The notes beneath the pieces were generated by a model that saw only the letters and a list, made by a program, of their open reading frames with translations, did no database searches and was not told the origin of the DNA. A program made the translations under genes and the position numbers. A stretch of DNA of 64,000 nucleotides from Desulfatitalea sp. BRH_c12 (GTDB lineage Bacteria > Desulfobacterota > Desulfobacteria > Desulfobacterales > Desulfosarcinaceae), in NCBI GenBank assembly GCA_000961655.1, contig LADR01000012.1:180841-244840 (forward strand). Reading direction: 5' to 3'. Shown here in pieces: positions 17,143 through 26,939 of this stretch (the stretch's first letter is position 1; every line of letters begins with the position of its first letter).

Positions 17143-18732
17143 TTAGTTGTCGAAATTCAGGATATCCAGGCTTTTATCGTAAATGGAGGTGCTTACCTCC
17201 ATCAGGCCTAAAATGGTGTGGAAAAGATAATCTTGCGAAAACGGAAGCTGTGCTTTTGACTTCAAGGCCTCTTTATCGGTCTTGAATGTATCACCGAACC
17301 ACATGACGGCGGGAATATGTTTTTGCGCATCCGGGGCCATAAAATAGGGCATGCCGTGCAGATATACCCCATTTTCGCCAAGGGATTCGCCATGATCGCT
17401 CATGTAAATCATCGCTGTTTCAAATGCCCCTGAATTTTGTTTGAGCAGGGCAATGATTTTTGCCAAAAAGTAATCAGTATACAAGATGGCATTGTCATAA
17501 GCGTTGTTGATTTGCTCGGTCGTACATGCCTCGAGTTGGTTCGTTTCGCAAGCCGGTGTGAATTGTTCAAATTCTTTGGGGTACCGTTTATAATATGCCG
17601 GTCCGTGATTGCCCATCTGATGCAATACAATCAGAATGTCGCCACTTTCATATTGATCGATATGGTTCTGCAGACCCGACAGCATCCCCTCATCCCTGCA
17701 CTCGACATCGCATTCCGGATTTGTCCTTGAACTCTTATAATCTTCGTAAGGCACCCTGGCGGCCACCCCTTTGGACGAAGAATTGTTATCACGCCAGAGG
17801 ACATGGACGCCGGCATGTGTGAGGACATCGAGCAGGTTTTCGGTTCCCCTCGCTTTTTTATCGCTGAAATCTTTTTTTCCAAAAATCGAGAACATGCAAG
17901 GGACGGAAACCGCGGTTGTTGTGCCGCAGGAAAACATATTGGGAAAATTGATGATGTCCTCTTTGGCCAGGCGGGGATTGGTCTCTCTGCCGTATCCGTT
18001 TAAAGAAAACCTGTCCGCCCGGGCCGTTTCACCCACCACCAGAATGACCAATTCTCTATTAGTATCGGTGGCTGGGATGGCAGCGTCCGTACCGATGGGC
18101 CGCACCACCGCAGCCTTCCCTTTCAAGGAATGGGTGGAAAAATCAACCGCCGCGCCTATCCAGCTAACTGGATTGATGTAATAGCGCAACTCTTTATGCT
18201 CTCTAAAAAAGGAGGCGTAATACGCTGAAAAGCCGAATACCGTTGCAAGCATGATCATCATGAGAATCACCGTCCCCCTCAATCTCGACAGCAGCTCCGT
18301 TTTCAATGCCCCATAGTGGATTTTCGACTTGTAAACCAGCGTGGAAGGCAACACGCCCAAAAAGAAAAAATAGCACACCATTTTTAAATTCAACAGATCC
18401 ATCGATTCGGACGAATTGGTTTGTACAACATTTCTGATCATAGTGTCATCGATGACCACGCTATAAGTGTTCATGAAATAGCTTGCGAGCGATGATACTG
18501 TCAGGACCAGGATCAATACCGGCTTGAGGGTGTATTTCGAACAAAAGAACATGAGCAGCAAGGCTACCGCGCTGACCAGCAGTACAAAAAGCGAACAGAG
18601 AAAAGGCAGCTTTTCCCATGACAGCGGGTAGACTTTGGTGACATTGCTGAAAAATGCGTAATTATAGAAAACCGCCAGGACAAGCGAAATCAGCAAGACC
18701 ATGCGGGAGGCAGTAAATTTATATTTTTTCAT
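17143..18732 (-). CDS. eptA: EptA-like phosphoethanolamine--lipid A transferase
   Basis: This is a 529-residue protein. The start at 18732 (MKKYKFTASRM) is chosen because five membrane helices begin directly after it; the longer upstream frame lacks support. The periplasmic sulfatase-fold domain shows LVILVVGETARADRFSLNGY (metal-binding Glu235), SCGTTTAVSVPCMFS with the nucleophile threonine near 273, YMSDHGESLGENG, and several cysteine pairs expected for disulfides. The enzyme transfers phosphoethanolamine to lipid A and lowers its negative charge, which gives polymyxin resistance in Enterobacteria. It is convergent with the ArnT-like gene. A PmrAB-type role for the two-component system at 11117-13271 is a reasonable inference. 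Confidence 0.9.
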   Translation of the reverse strand: MKKYKFTASRMVLLISLVLAVFYNYAFFSNVTKVYPLSWEKLPFLCSLFVLLVSAVALLLMFFCSKYTLKPVLILVLTVSSLASYFMNTYSVVIDDTMIRNVVQTNSSESMDLLNLKMVCYFFFLGVLPSTLVYKSKIHYGALKTELLSRLRGTVILMMIMLATVFGFSAYYASFFREHKELRYYINPVSWIGAAVDFSTHSLKGKAAVVRPIGTDAAIPATDTNRELVILVVGETARADRFSLNGYGRETNPRLAKEDIINFPNMFSCGTTTAVSVPCMFSIFGKKDFSDKKARGTENLLDVLTHAGVHVLWRDNNSSSKGVAARVPYEDYKSSRTNPECDVECRDEGMLSGLQNHIDQYESGDILIVLHQMGNHGPAYYKRYPKEFEQFTPACETNQLEACTTEQINNAYDNAILYTDYFLAKIIALLKQNSGAFETAMIYMSDHGESLGENGVYLHGMPYFMAPDAQKHIPAVMWFGDTFKTDKEALKSKAQLPFSQDYLFHTILGLMEVSTSIYDKSLDILNFDN

Positions 18733-18879
18733 TTTGTTCCAAACTGTCGGGCCATTTTTCCACCTGCACAATCGCAATGGAAAAGGGTTTCGTTAAAAGC
18801 GAAAGTTATTAGTGTCATCCATAAATGGCTATTTTGCACGCCTTGAAAGCGACGGAACGATCTCATTTCTGGATAGCTG

Positions 18880-19596
18880 CTATTTATCGATATTATATCG
18901 AAGAAGACGGCTCTTCATCCAGTAAACACCGTATAGATCGAACAGACCTGCGAATAAGCGGCTGCGAATCCCTCCGCCATATCGACTGTTTCCGGCTATT
19001 CTGGGGCGATGACGAACGGGCATTTCCGACACTGAGTAGCCGGCCATCTGAAAGAGAGCTGGGAAAAATCGATGTGCGTTCTTGAAAAAATAAATCCGGT
19101 CAAGACAATGCCGGCGGAACACACGCATCGCGCAGCCCACATCGGTAATCTGGTCATTTAAGACAGCGGAACGCACCCAATTGGCAGTCCGGCTGGAAAT
19201 CTTCCGGATGCTGGAGTCGGAACGGCTCACGCGGACACCGCACATCATGTCCACCTGATGGGTTTGCATCGCGCGCAAAAGATTGGGAATATCAGCGGGA
19301 TCATTTTGCCCATCGCCATCCAGTGTCCCAATGGCGTCACCTCGCGCAACTCGAAAGCCTGCATTCAATGCCGCTGACTGTCCACTGTTAGGATGGATAT
19401 GCACTGCCCGGAAATGCTCGAAACGCGCGGCCAGTTCATTGATCAGTTCGCGGGTTTGATCGGTCGAACCGTCATTGACCATGATCAATTCCCATTGTCC
19501 GAGTAATTGGGAAGACAGGACCTGGTTGACTTCCGAACACACATTGACCACGCAGGCTTCTTCATTGAAAAATGGAATGATGATACTAAGGTTCAT
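18880..19596 (-). CDS. GT2-family glycosyltransferase (DPM1/ArnC-like, lacking C-terminal membrane helices)
   Basis: This is a 238-residue enzyme. The start at 19596 gives MNLSIIIPFFNEEACVVNV with AAGGAG upstream. It has the GT-A fold signatures VNDGSTDQT, NSGQSAALNAGF and GTLDGDGQNDP (DxD region), and the later motif ITDVGCAMRVFRR. Such enzymes move a sugar from a nucleotide to polyprenyl phosphate. Unlike ArnC, it has no obvious pair of C-terminal membrane helices. It may supply the lipid-linked donor for the ArnT-like transferase, since it sits just upstream of eptA on the same strand and the three genes flank one another. Confidence 0.87.
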   Translation of the reverse strand: MNLSIIIPFFNEEACVVNVCSEVNQVLSSQLLGQWELIMVNDGSTDQTRELINELAARFEHFRAVHIHPNSGQSAALNAGFRVARGDAIGTLDGDGQNDPADIPNLLRAMQTHQVDMMCGVRVSRSDSSIRKISSRTANWVRSAVLNDQITDVGCAMRVFRRHCLDRIYFFKNAHRFFPALFQMAGYSVSEMPVRHRPRIAGNSRYGGGIRSRLFAGLFDLYGVYWMKSRLLRYNIDK

Positions 19597-20562
19597 GTGG
19601 CTGCACTCCTTCCTGTATACTATCATTCAAACCTTACGAAAAACTTGCGGAAAGATTAATGTTCCGTAATGTTTTTTCCTCAAACCCGATATACGCCAAT
19701 GGTTAGGTTAGGTATTGAATGCGATCTTCAAGGAGGTTCGATTTCCGCTCCCAATGGAGTGCAGATAAGTTAGGGGCATGCAGCGGGTGTTTAATAATGG
19801 CGCATAATAAGCGGCAGTTCCCATTTGATCCATACAGAAAATCCGGCGAATCAAAAGGATCAGCAGTTCTGGTGAGCACCGGAGCGATTATTTGGTCGAG
19901 CATTGTTCGGACTAACCTTAACACGTGAATTAAGATGCTAAAAATTGGCAAAGTATCTTTGTCAAAATTATGCTATCAGCAGCGAGGGCAGGTTTTGTTT
20001 TGCTGCATATAGTGGTATGCTACCAAAACATTGTCGTGCGCCTGATCAGCCATTTAATACTGGCAACTGTGGGCATTCATACTAAATGTGGACTTTTTCA
20101 GGAAGTTCTGTAAAAGTGAGAATTCCTCATCTTGGCACTTCCCTTCCTCCTGTTGATCCAAATAACATTCTAATCAGGTTAGGTCTTATGGACTCATGAA
20201 ATCCCACCGACAAAGATCAAATTATTTTGTTCGCCGCAGGGGGAGTCGTGTTCGCTACGCCTTTGACCGCCGGAGCACGCGTTTCGATTAAAAGGCTTTA
20301 CGTGGAGGATGTGCTCGAAACCGAACAATAATAAATCTTGCCAGTGCATGCCGGAGAGAGGTGCCGTTGCTTCCAGTATTCACGATCCGACAAAGCAGTC
20401 GCTGTTTTCAAGAAAACACGGTGGCATTCTGCGCGCATCTCAGGCGCTGCGGGTGGCATCCTTTTCAATACGCCTTTATAGGTCCACACTTTGGTATCGA
20501 AGGGTTTAGTTTAACCAGGAAAATAGGGGCAGTTCTACAAAATTTCTTGATTGGTGAAAAGT
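19597..20562. other. Long intergenic stretch with no supported gene
   Basis: About 965 bp of irregular composition. A minus-strand frame at 19703-19951 (82 codons) and several plus-strand frames near 20300-20580 are open, but none has a good ribosome site or a family match. A short plus-strand frame near 20220-20330 reads LFAAGGVVFATPLTAGARVS, which looks protein-like and could be a decayed gene end; I could not identify it. Confidence 0.4.
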
Positions 20563-20934
20563 ATGTCAGACCTGAATGATCCAAGGGTGCTCTTTGCAGC
20601 GGAGCGGACCTTGATGGCTTGGAACCGAACGAGTATTTCTCTGATGGCCTTTGGCTTCGTCATCGAGCGTTTTGGATTGTTTCTGGCACTTATTGGCCGC
20701 AAAGAGATCACAATATTTCAGAGACATATTTCGTTTTTCGTTGGTTTTTCATTTATTCTGCTTGCATCCTTCCTTGCTTTTTATTCAATCAGGCAGCATA
20801 GGAAATTTTTAAGAACAATTCGGCCAGCCGAAATTCCGAATGGATATAATCTCTATGTGGGAATGGCTGTAAATGGAGTTGTTGGGATTTTAGGAATCAC
20901 ACTGTGTATCTATCTTTCTCAGGGAATCATTTGA
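20563..20934 (+). CDS. DUF202 (YidH-like) small membrane protein
   Basis: This 123-residue protein has three membrane helices. It carries the DUF202 signature DPRVLFAAERTLMAWNRTSIS followed by LMAFGFVIERFGLF, then helices FFVGFSFILLASFLAFYSI and MAVNGVVGILGITLCIYLS. The ATG at 20563 is used; TTG or GTG codons 9-12 bases earlier are alternatives because no clear ribosome site is present. The family's function is unknown. It stands alone between two gene-poor stretches. Confidence 0.85.
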   Translation: MSDLNDPRVLFAAERTLMAWNRTSISLMAFGFVIERFGLFLALIGRKEITIFQRHISFFVGFSFILLASFLAFYSIRQHRKFLRTIRPAEIPNGYNLYVGMAVNGVVGILGITLCIYLSQGII

Positions 20935-21081
20935 ATGCGATTTTGTTTGAGTGCATAATGAAAGCCCGCTGAGAAAAACATCGCCAGCATCCAAAGACCC
21001 AGTTTCAGTCACGTTCGACAGGTGTTGGTCACCGGCTTCAAGTACCGTGATGGGTCAATGCTAAAGCAAGTTCCTATTTCT

Positions 21082-21699
21082 CTATCTTCTTCTATCTTCC
21101 TTCCTTTCCAATTGGGAGGCAGCCGCCTGATCCACCATACAGATCAGCCGGCCGGTATCTGGCCGTACGATCTGCGCCGGCAGTCGCATGGTATCCACCG
21201 GCCCTTCCAGGACGGCTTTGAGAACCTGTGCCTTGTCGCGGCCCGTCACCAAAAAGACCACCACGCGCGCTGCATTGATCATAACCGGTGTCAAGGTGAC
21301 GCGATACATCTGCTGCTCGGCCACATATACCTCAACCGCGCAACGCACCTTCTCCGCCAGGGCCGGGCTATAGGGAAAAAGAGATGCGGTATGACCATTC
21401 TGCCCCAATCCCAGGAATACCAAGTCCAGCACCGGCGCAGCAGCGGGCAAGCGAGCACGAAGCAGTTTGTTGTACTGTGTTGCGCCGCCCTGGGGGTTTG
21501 GGCCGCAGCGGATCGGGTGCACATGAACCGAAGCCACGGGTACATGGCGCAATAAGGCGCGATGGGCCATGCGGGCATTGCTGCGATTATCATCGGCCGG
21601 CACGCAACGCTCATCGCCCCAGAACACATGGATGTGCGGCCATGGTGTTCGATCTCGCCACGGCGCCTGGGCCAGGAATTCATAGGTGCGTTCGGGTGT

Positions 21700-21700
<1 letters not shown>
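21082..21700 (-). pseudogene. pgl: 6-phosphogluconolactonase, 5'-truncated remnant
   Basis: From about 21700 down to the stop at 21082 the frame reads YEFLAQAPWRD, HIHVFWGDERCVPADDNRSN and VLDLVFLGLGQNGHTASLFP, the strong 6-phosphogluconolactonase motifs. About 50 N-terminal residues, including the sugar-binding SGGSTPR strand, are missing, and a TGA precedes the fragment in frame. The remaining part has no start codon with a ribosome site. The upstream edge is fused directly to a gnd remnant. In an intact genome gnd, zwf and pgl cooperate in the oxidative pentose phosphate pathway; here the block is broken. Confidence 0.85.
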
Positions 21701-22133
<433 letters not shown>

Positions 22134-22151
22134 GTCCGTTTCTCCTCTATC

Positions 22152-22613
22152 CTAATACTCGCTTCGTACTTTATCGAAGGTGCGCCGAAGCTCCAGGTAG
22201 CTGTTTACAAAGCCCTTTTTGATATCTTCCCACGCATTGCCGGCGCTGTGCTTCATTCCGCCATACCACTCGGCAACCTCGTTGCGCTGCTTCCGGAGCG
22301 ATTTCAGGGTGGTTGTCATCTCCTTGCGGGCGGCCTGATCCATCTGATCCCATTTCCGGCTGATCTTGGATTCCATGCGATCGATACGGGCATCCAGGTC
22401 ATCCATGACCGCTTGGGCGCTTTTAATGGCTTCATCGCGCTGATCCACGGAATATTTTTCGATGGCGTCGACGGAATCGGCCACTTTCTGCTGGGCCTCT
22501 TTGGAGGTCGGCTTGTCCGCCGCAGGCTCCGCGGCGAATGAAATCGAAGCCAACGCGAAAAGAAGCGCTGTGATCAGCACAAGGTTCAGACTTGGTGGTG
22601 TCTTGGTTTTCAT
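22152..22613 (-). CDS. Exported helical (sll1863-like) stress-type protein
   Basis: This is a 153-residue protein. The start at 22613 has AGGAGG 8 bases upstream and opens a signal peptide (LNLVLITALLFALASISFAA). The mature part is charged and almost entirely helical, with heptad-like stretches such as SAQAVMDDLDARIDRMESKI and KEMTTTLKSLRKQRNEVAEW and a tryptophan-containing end (AWEDIKKGFVNSYLELRRTF). This resembles the sll1863/apolipoprotein-like family found in bacterial stress clusters. The function is unknown. It is in line with the SHOCT and DUF302 genes upstream, probably one transcript. Confidence 0.75.
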   Translation of the reverse strand: MKTKTPPSLNLVLITALLFALASISFAAEPAADKPTSKEAQQKVADSVDAIEKYSVDQRDEAIKSAQAVMDDLDARIDRMESKISRKWDQMDQAARKEMTTTLKSLRKQRNEVAEWYGGMKHSAGNAWEDIKKGFVNSYLELRRTFDKVRSEY

Positions 22614-22701
22614 TCGCTTTTCCTCCTTTTCATACAGTTCGTATTTGTGATTTTTTCTTTTCTTCATCCTCGCTTGGTCTATTAGCGGTTTGTTGTCGGC
22701 C

Positions 22702-23025
22702 CTATCCTTCAAGGTCCTTTTTCATTCTCTCATATTGTTCTTTATCGATTTCTCCTTTTGCGTAACGCCGCTTTAAAATATCGAGGGGACTTTCATTGTT
22801 AGTTGGCGTCTGACCAATGGTTTTCTGGTTCTTAACGAAAAAATAGACGAGCAACCCGATCACGATCAGCAATATGATCCACATATACGACCCTCCATAC
22901 CCGAAACCGTAATGCATCATGGGCATCCATCCACCGGAACCTTGGGGCCCGAATTGACTGCCATCGGAGCAGGACACAAGCAAACCGGTCACCAATACAA
23001 GCGAGAATTGAAGATATTTATTCAT
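22702..23025 (-). CDS. Small SHOCT-domain lipoprotein
   Basis: This 107-residue protein begins MNKYLQFSLVLVTGLLVSC, a lipoprotein signal with the lipobox cysteine at residue 19. A Gly/Met-rich stretch and a second membrane helix (MWIILLIVIGLLVYFFV) follow. The C-terminus carries the SHOCT motif LDILKRRYAKGEIDKEQYER. SHOCT proteins of this layout are common beside heavy-metal and stress genes; the molecular function is unknown. It lies 12 bp downstream of the DUF302 gene. Confidence 0.82.
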   Translation of the reverse strand: MNKYLQFSLVLVTGLLVSCSDGSQFGPQGSGGWMPMMHYGFGYGGSYMWIILLIVIGLLVYFFVKNQKTIGQTPTNNESPLDILKRRYAKGEIDKEQYERMKKDLEG

Positions 23026-23037
23026 CTCACGATTTCC

Positions 23038-23424
23038 TCAAGCGGACGCTGCTTCCTTCATAATTTCAACCAGTGTGGCTTCCACTTCCTGCGCCACTGC
23101 TTTGAGTTGCGGCGTGTCGAACATCGATAGAAGGATGCTTGGTTTCAAAGTCGCCATAAATGTTTTGCCCTCCTCCTCGTAAACGGAGATCCGGCATGGC
23201 AGCGCAGTAGAGATGCTCATGTTTGCATCGAGCACCTTCTTGGCTTGTTGCGGCTGACAAACCTCGAAGATCAAACATTCATGGGTGAACGCCACACCTT
23301 TCTTGACCATGGTTTCTTTCAGGTTGTGCACCTGCATGACACCGAAGTGATTGGCCTGTACGGCGGCCTGCAAGGCAGTCGCCACTTCACTTACGCTCTT
23401 TTCCGTCGGAACTTTGATCAACAT
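23038..23424 (-). CDS. DUF302-family protein
   Basis: This is a 128-residue protein. The start at 23424 is backed by AGGAG upstream and gives MLIKVPTEKSVSEVATALQA. The DUF302 core follows: HFGVMQVHNLKETMVKKGV, a conserved cysteine in HECLIFEVCQPQQAKKVL, and LPCRISVYEEEGKTFMATLK. The DUF302 fold is a small alpha-beta protein often found with thiol, copper or sulfur genes. Three cysteines are present and no signal peptide is visible, so it is probably cytoplasmic. Its function is unknown. Confidence 0.87.
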   Translation of the reverse strand: MLIKVPTEKSVSEVATALQAAVQANHFGVMQVHNLKETMVKKGVAFTHECLIFEVCQPQQAKKVLDANMSISTALPCRISVYEEEGKTFMATLKPSILLSMFDTPQLKAVAQEVEATLVEIMKEAASA

Positions 23425-23499
23425 AGAATTATTCTCCTGATTAGGGGTTGACTTCACAACAGCGCCGGGCGTTGAATTTAGCTTATAGATCCACACAAA

Positions 23500-26046
23500 T
23501 CACCGCTGCCAAAGGATTCGGGTCTCTTCCAGAGGAACCGCAACACCATCCCGATACGGTATCGCGCGAGCGGTATAGTCCGTCGGTGGGCGGTCCGCGG
23601 AGATCGCCGCGCTGTAAATATAATTCCCCGATGCGCCGGCCACTGGGCGAACGCACTTCATTTCCTGGCGCACGGGCGCGCCACCGTTCAATCCATCGGC
23701 GTAAAGCTCCACCCGCACAGCCTGAGGGTCAAGATCATCGAGCAAAAGCGCGACCTCATACATGTGCTGCTGGTCCTGGGTCTGAATCTTTACTTCACCG
23801 AAGCGCAATCCGGCCCATTTGCGCGCCAGCGCCTGGCGCCATTGCACCAGCCCTCGGCCTACGGCACCCTTGTCGGCGGCGCGTTTGCGGTAGGCCGCGG
23901 CCGCCGGCAGGTAGTGCTTGGCGGTATATTCGCGCACCGCGCGGTTGGCGGAAAACCGCGGGGTCAGGCGCGCCATGCTTTCGCGCATCCGGGCCACCCA
24001 AGCCGTAGGAATGCCTTGTGCGTTGCGGGCATAAAACTCCGGGATCACTTCGCGCTCGAGCAGATTGTACAGCGCGTCGGCCTCGATCGCATCCCAGGCG
24101 GGATCGTCATCATGCTCGTGGCCATCCCCCAGGGCCCAACCGACTTCAGGGGAGTAGGCTTCGGCCCACCACCCGTCCAATTCCGAAAGATTGAGGCCGC
24201 CGTTGACCAGCACCTTCATGCCGCTCGTGCCGCACGCCTCCCAGGGCCGCCGCGGGGTGTTGATCCAGACGTCCACCCCCTGCACCATCTGCTCCGTTAA
24301 GCGCATGTCGTAGTCGCTGAGGAATACGATGTGGGGTCGAACTTCCGCCTGGCTGATAAAATTGAACCACTCATGGATCAGGGCCTGGCCGGCCTTGTCG
24401 TCCGGATGGGCCTTGCCGGCGATGATGAGCTGCGCCGGACGTTTGGGATGGGTCAGCAGACGCAGCAGGCGCTGAGGGTCGTGGAGCAGCAGATTCGGCC
24501 GTTTGTAGGTCGCAAACCGGCGCGCAAAGCCCAAAGTGAGCGCATGGGGATCAAATAGATGCTTTGCCCCCGCCACCGCCTCGGGCGATGCGCCGCGGGC
24601 CGCCAGTTGCCGGGACATTCGTTCGCGGGCGTATTCAACCAGCGACTTGCTGGCGGCGGTGCGAAATTGCCAAAGATCGGCGTCCGAAACGCGGCGAATG
24701 TTCTGTCCCAGCGGTTCCGTCAGTCCGAGCCAGCGCTCCTTGCCACAAGCCTGGGTCCACAGATCATCGGCCGGGGCCGAGTCCCAGGTCGGCATGTGCA
24801 CGCCGTTGGTCACGTGCCCGACGGGAACTTCAGCCGCCGGCCACTGAGGGAAAAGAGGCTCGAAGAGATGCCGGCACACCTGGCCATGCAGGCGACTGAC
24901 GCCATTGACCGCCCCGCTGCCGCGGATGGCCAGATAGGCCATGTTGAAGCTTTCCGATGGGTCATCGGGGTTCCGGCGGCCCAAGGCCAGCAGATCATGA
25001 CGGGTGATGCCGAGCTTCTGCTCGGCATACTCGCCGAGGTATCGCTCGACAAGCTCCGGCGTGAAACGGTCGAAGCCGGCGGACACGGCCGTGTGGGTGG
25101 TGAACAGGTTGCCCGCGCGCGTGACGGCCAGGGCGACGTCGAAGGACTGCGCGGTGGCCTGCATGAAACTGCGGGCGCGTTCAAGCACGGCAAAGGCCGC
25201 ATGCCCTTCATTCAGGTGGCAGACTTCCGGCTGGATGCCCAGCGCCCCCAGCAGCCGCCATCCGCCGATGCCCAGGAGCAGCTCCTGCTTGAGGCGCAGC
25301 TCCGGCCCGCCGCCGTATAGTTCGCTAGTAATCCCGCGATGCTCGGGAAAGTTGGCCGCATCGTTGCTGTCCAGCAGGTAGAGCTTGGCCCGGCCGACCT
25401 GGACCTGCCAGGCGCGCAGCCAGACCGAGTACCCCGGCAAATCGATTTCCATCCGCAACCACTCGCCGTCGGCCTGGCGCAAGGGTGCGATCGGCAGCTG
25501 CCCGGGATCGTTGTAAGGGAACAGGGCCTGCTGGCCGCCCTCTTTATCGATCACCTGGCGAAAATAGCCTTGCTGGTAAAGCAGTCCCACGCCAATGACC
25601 GGCACGCCCAAATCGCTGGCGGCCTTGAGCTGGTCGCCGGCCACATTGCCGAGCCCGCCCGAGTAGATGGGCAACGCTTCGCTGAGCATGAATTCCATGC
25701 TGAAATAGGCGACGCAGTTCAGGGGCCCCTGGGCATGATGCTGCTGAAACCAGCCAGGCCTCGCCACCGCCTGCCGCCGCTGCCGCACAAGGTCATCCAC
25801 GGTTTTGCGGAAAACGCGGTCGGTCCATGCGCGCTCGATCCGGTCCCGCGAAACGGTCTGCAGGACGACCCAGGGGTTATGGGTGACTTCCCACAATTCG
25901 GGCTCAAGCTGGCGCCATATGTCGTCGGTGTAGTGGTTCCACGACGAATGCATGTCCAGGGCCAATTCGGCCAGGGCATCGAAGCCCGCGACTTCTATGG
26001 GCAGCAGACCATAAATGGGGTGGCTGGCGCGTGTCGGTTTGCGCAT
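23500..26046 (-). CDS. glgP: Alpha-glucan (glycogen/maltodextrin) phosphorylase
   Basis: This 848-residue enzyme of the GT35 family, of the shorter type with an N-terminal DUF3417 region (about 10-120), releases glucose 1-phosphate from alpha-1,4-glucans. AAGGAA precedes the ATG at 26046; a 12-codon longer start at 26082 is less likely. Landmarks are AYFSMEFMLSEALPIYSGGL, HLNEGHAAFAVLERAR, TNGVHMPTW, FARRFATYKRPNLL, and the pyridoxal-phosphate site EACGTSGMKVLVNGGLN with its lysine. It forms the end of a run of same-strand genes, next to the broken pentose-phosphate genes gnd and pgl, which suggests a former sugar-metabolism cluster. Confidence 0.95.
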   Translation of the reverse strand: MRKPTRASHPIYGLLPIEVAGFDALAELALDMHSSWNHYTDDIWRQLEPELWEVTHNPWVVLQTVSRDRIERAWTDRVFRKTVDDLVRQRRQAVARPGWFQQHHAQGPLNCVAYFSMEFMLSEALPIYSGGLGNVAGDQLKAASDLGVPVIGVGLLYQQGYFRQVIDKEGGQQALFPYNDPGQLPIAPLRQADGEWLRMEIDLPGYSVWLRAWQVQVGRAKLYLLDSNDAANFPEHRGITSELYGGGPELRLKQELLLGIGGWRLLGALGIQPEVCHLNEGHAAFAVLERARSFMQATAQSFDVALAVTRAGNLFTTHTAVSAGFDRFTPELVERYLGEYAEQKLGITRHDLLALGRRNPDDPSESFNMAYLAIRGSGAVNGVSRLHGQVCRHLFEPLFPQWPAAEVPVGHVTNGVHMPTWDSAPADDLWTQACGKERWLGLTEPLGQNIRRVSDADLWQFRTAASKSLVEYARERMSRQLAARGASPEAVAGAKHLFDPHALTLGFARRFATYKRPNLLLHDPQRLLRLLTHPKRPAQLIIAGKAHPDDKAGQALIHEWFNFISQAEVRPHIVFLSDYDMRLTEQMVQGVDVWINTPRRPWEACGTSGMKVLVNGGLNLSELDGWWAEAYSPEVGWALGDGHEHDDDPAWDAIEADALYNLLEREVIPEFYARNAQGIPTAWVARMRESMARLTPRFSANRAVREYTAKHYLPAAAAYRKRAADKGAVGRGLVQWRQALARKWAGLRFGEVKIQTQDQQHMYEVALLLDDLDPQAVRVELYADGLNGGAPVRQEMKCVRPVAGASGNYIYSAAISADRPPTDYTARAIPYRDGVAVPLEETRILWQR

Positions 26047-26059
26047 GGGTTTTCCTTCA

Positions 26060-26188
26060 TTAAAGTTGACGTCCGCTTTCATCGGGTAGCTTCCTGAACG
26101 CCATCGATCTGCGCGCCAGGTTTTCCATCAGATGATCGAACGGCTGGTTCGGCTTGAGAAAGGAGTTGGCGAAGCGGAGGATATTCAT
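26060..26188 (-). CDS. Small protein upstream of glgP (42 aa, strong ribosome site)
   Basis: An ATG at 26188 is preceded by AAGGAGG at ideal spacing and opens a 42-codon frame: MNILRFANSFLKPNQPFDHL and then MENLARRSMAFRKLPDESGR. It ends 13 bp before glgP. The same frame extends upstream to 26374 (104 codons) and the extra part (ELSVIAQSVFAQNSIFLIDH) also looks protein-like, but it lacks a ribosome site. I do not recognise the family. It could be a real small protein or a translated leader coupled to glgP. Confidence 0.45.
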   Translation of the reverse strand: MNILRFANSFLKPNQPFDHLMENLARRSMAFRKLPDESGRQL

Positions 26189-26559
26189 GATCGCCTCCTT
26201 CCCGAGGTAGTGGTCGATAAGAAAGATCGAATTTTGCGCAAAAACCGATTGTGCGATAACGCTGAGTTCCCGAGCGGATGGCGGCGATTCGTCTTCGCGG
26301 CAGCGGCCTGGTTCACCGCTCTGATCTATCCGACCATCAGATGGGAATTCCGATTTCATATACGTTTTCTTCACTGCACCGGTCTCCGATCAATAAAACG
26401 TTTCCAAAAATATAACATGGTCCGCCAATCTGAATCGCAAAACCGGAATGGGAAGTCCACCACAGGCGCCCCCTCTGCAAACTCGGATATCTGATACTCG
26501 TTTAACCCGCAGCTATTTTGCGGAATCATGTTCATGTTTTTTTTAGTGCCCTTTTCTCG
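26189..26559. other. Intergenic region upstream of the glgP leader ORF
   Basis: About 370 bp that probably hold the promoter of the glgP transcription unit. The only open frame is the upstream extension of the small ORF at 26060-26188. I see no clear promoter pair, operator or terminator. Confidence 0.4.
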
Positions 26560-26865
26560 TTAGCCCTGTAGCCTTTCCGATGCTGAAACCCTCAGCGTCA
26601 GCCCTTCAAGATCTTGGACCACCACCTCGTCTCCCGGGATCAGTGGTGATTTACCAATCGCATTCCATAGCTCACTGCCCACCTGAACTTTGCCGCTCTC
26701 GCCATCCCACCTTTTAACTATGCATTTTCTCCCAATTATGCCAGATGGACCATAGGAAGATTTCCGTTTGCGATATCGAATCATCCAGAACAACGGCAGG
26801 ATGAGATGCTCGAAGATTTCATAGATAACGATGCAGATAAGTATTGTGATCAGGCCGAGTTCCAT
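26560..26865 (-). CDS. NfeD-like membrane protein with OB-fold
   Basis: This 101-residue protein has one N-terminal membrane helix (LITILICIVIYEIFEHLILP) and a basic linker. The C-terminal domain matches the NfeD OB-fold: GPSGIIGRKCIVKRWDGESG, KVQVGSELWNA and LIPGDEVVVQDLEGLTLRV. It is much shorter than typical NfeD proteins and lacks the ClpP-like serine protease domain, so it belongs to the short, YbbK-type class that partners with flotillin or stomatin proteins. No such partner is next to it. Confidence 0.82.
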   Translation of the reverse strand: MELGLITILICIVIYEIFEHLILPLFWMIRYRKRKSSYGPSGIIGRKCIVKRWDGESGKVQVGSELWNAIGKSPLIPGDEVVVQDLEGLTLRVSASERLQG

Positions 26866-26939
26866 AATAACCTCAATAACTTTAGACCATTATGTTCCTT
26901 CATTACTTTTTTGTGTAGCGTCCAAAAAAACCATTGCTG

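Noticed and set aside
19703..19951. 82-codon minus-strand frame in the gene-poor stretch
   Set aside because: No ribosome site at usable spacing, no recognisable motif and no operon context; kept only as part of the intergenic description.
26231..26260. GCGCA...TGCG resemblance near the glgP leader
   Set aside because: The spacing is about twice that of the two real repeats and no sigma-54 promoter follows.
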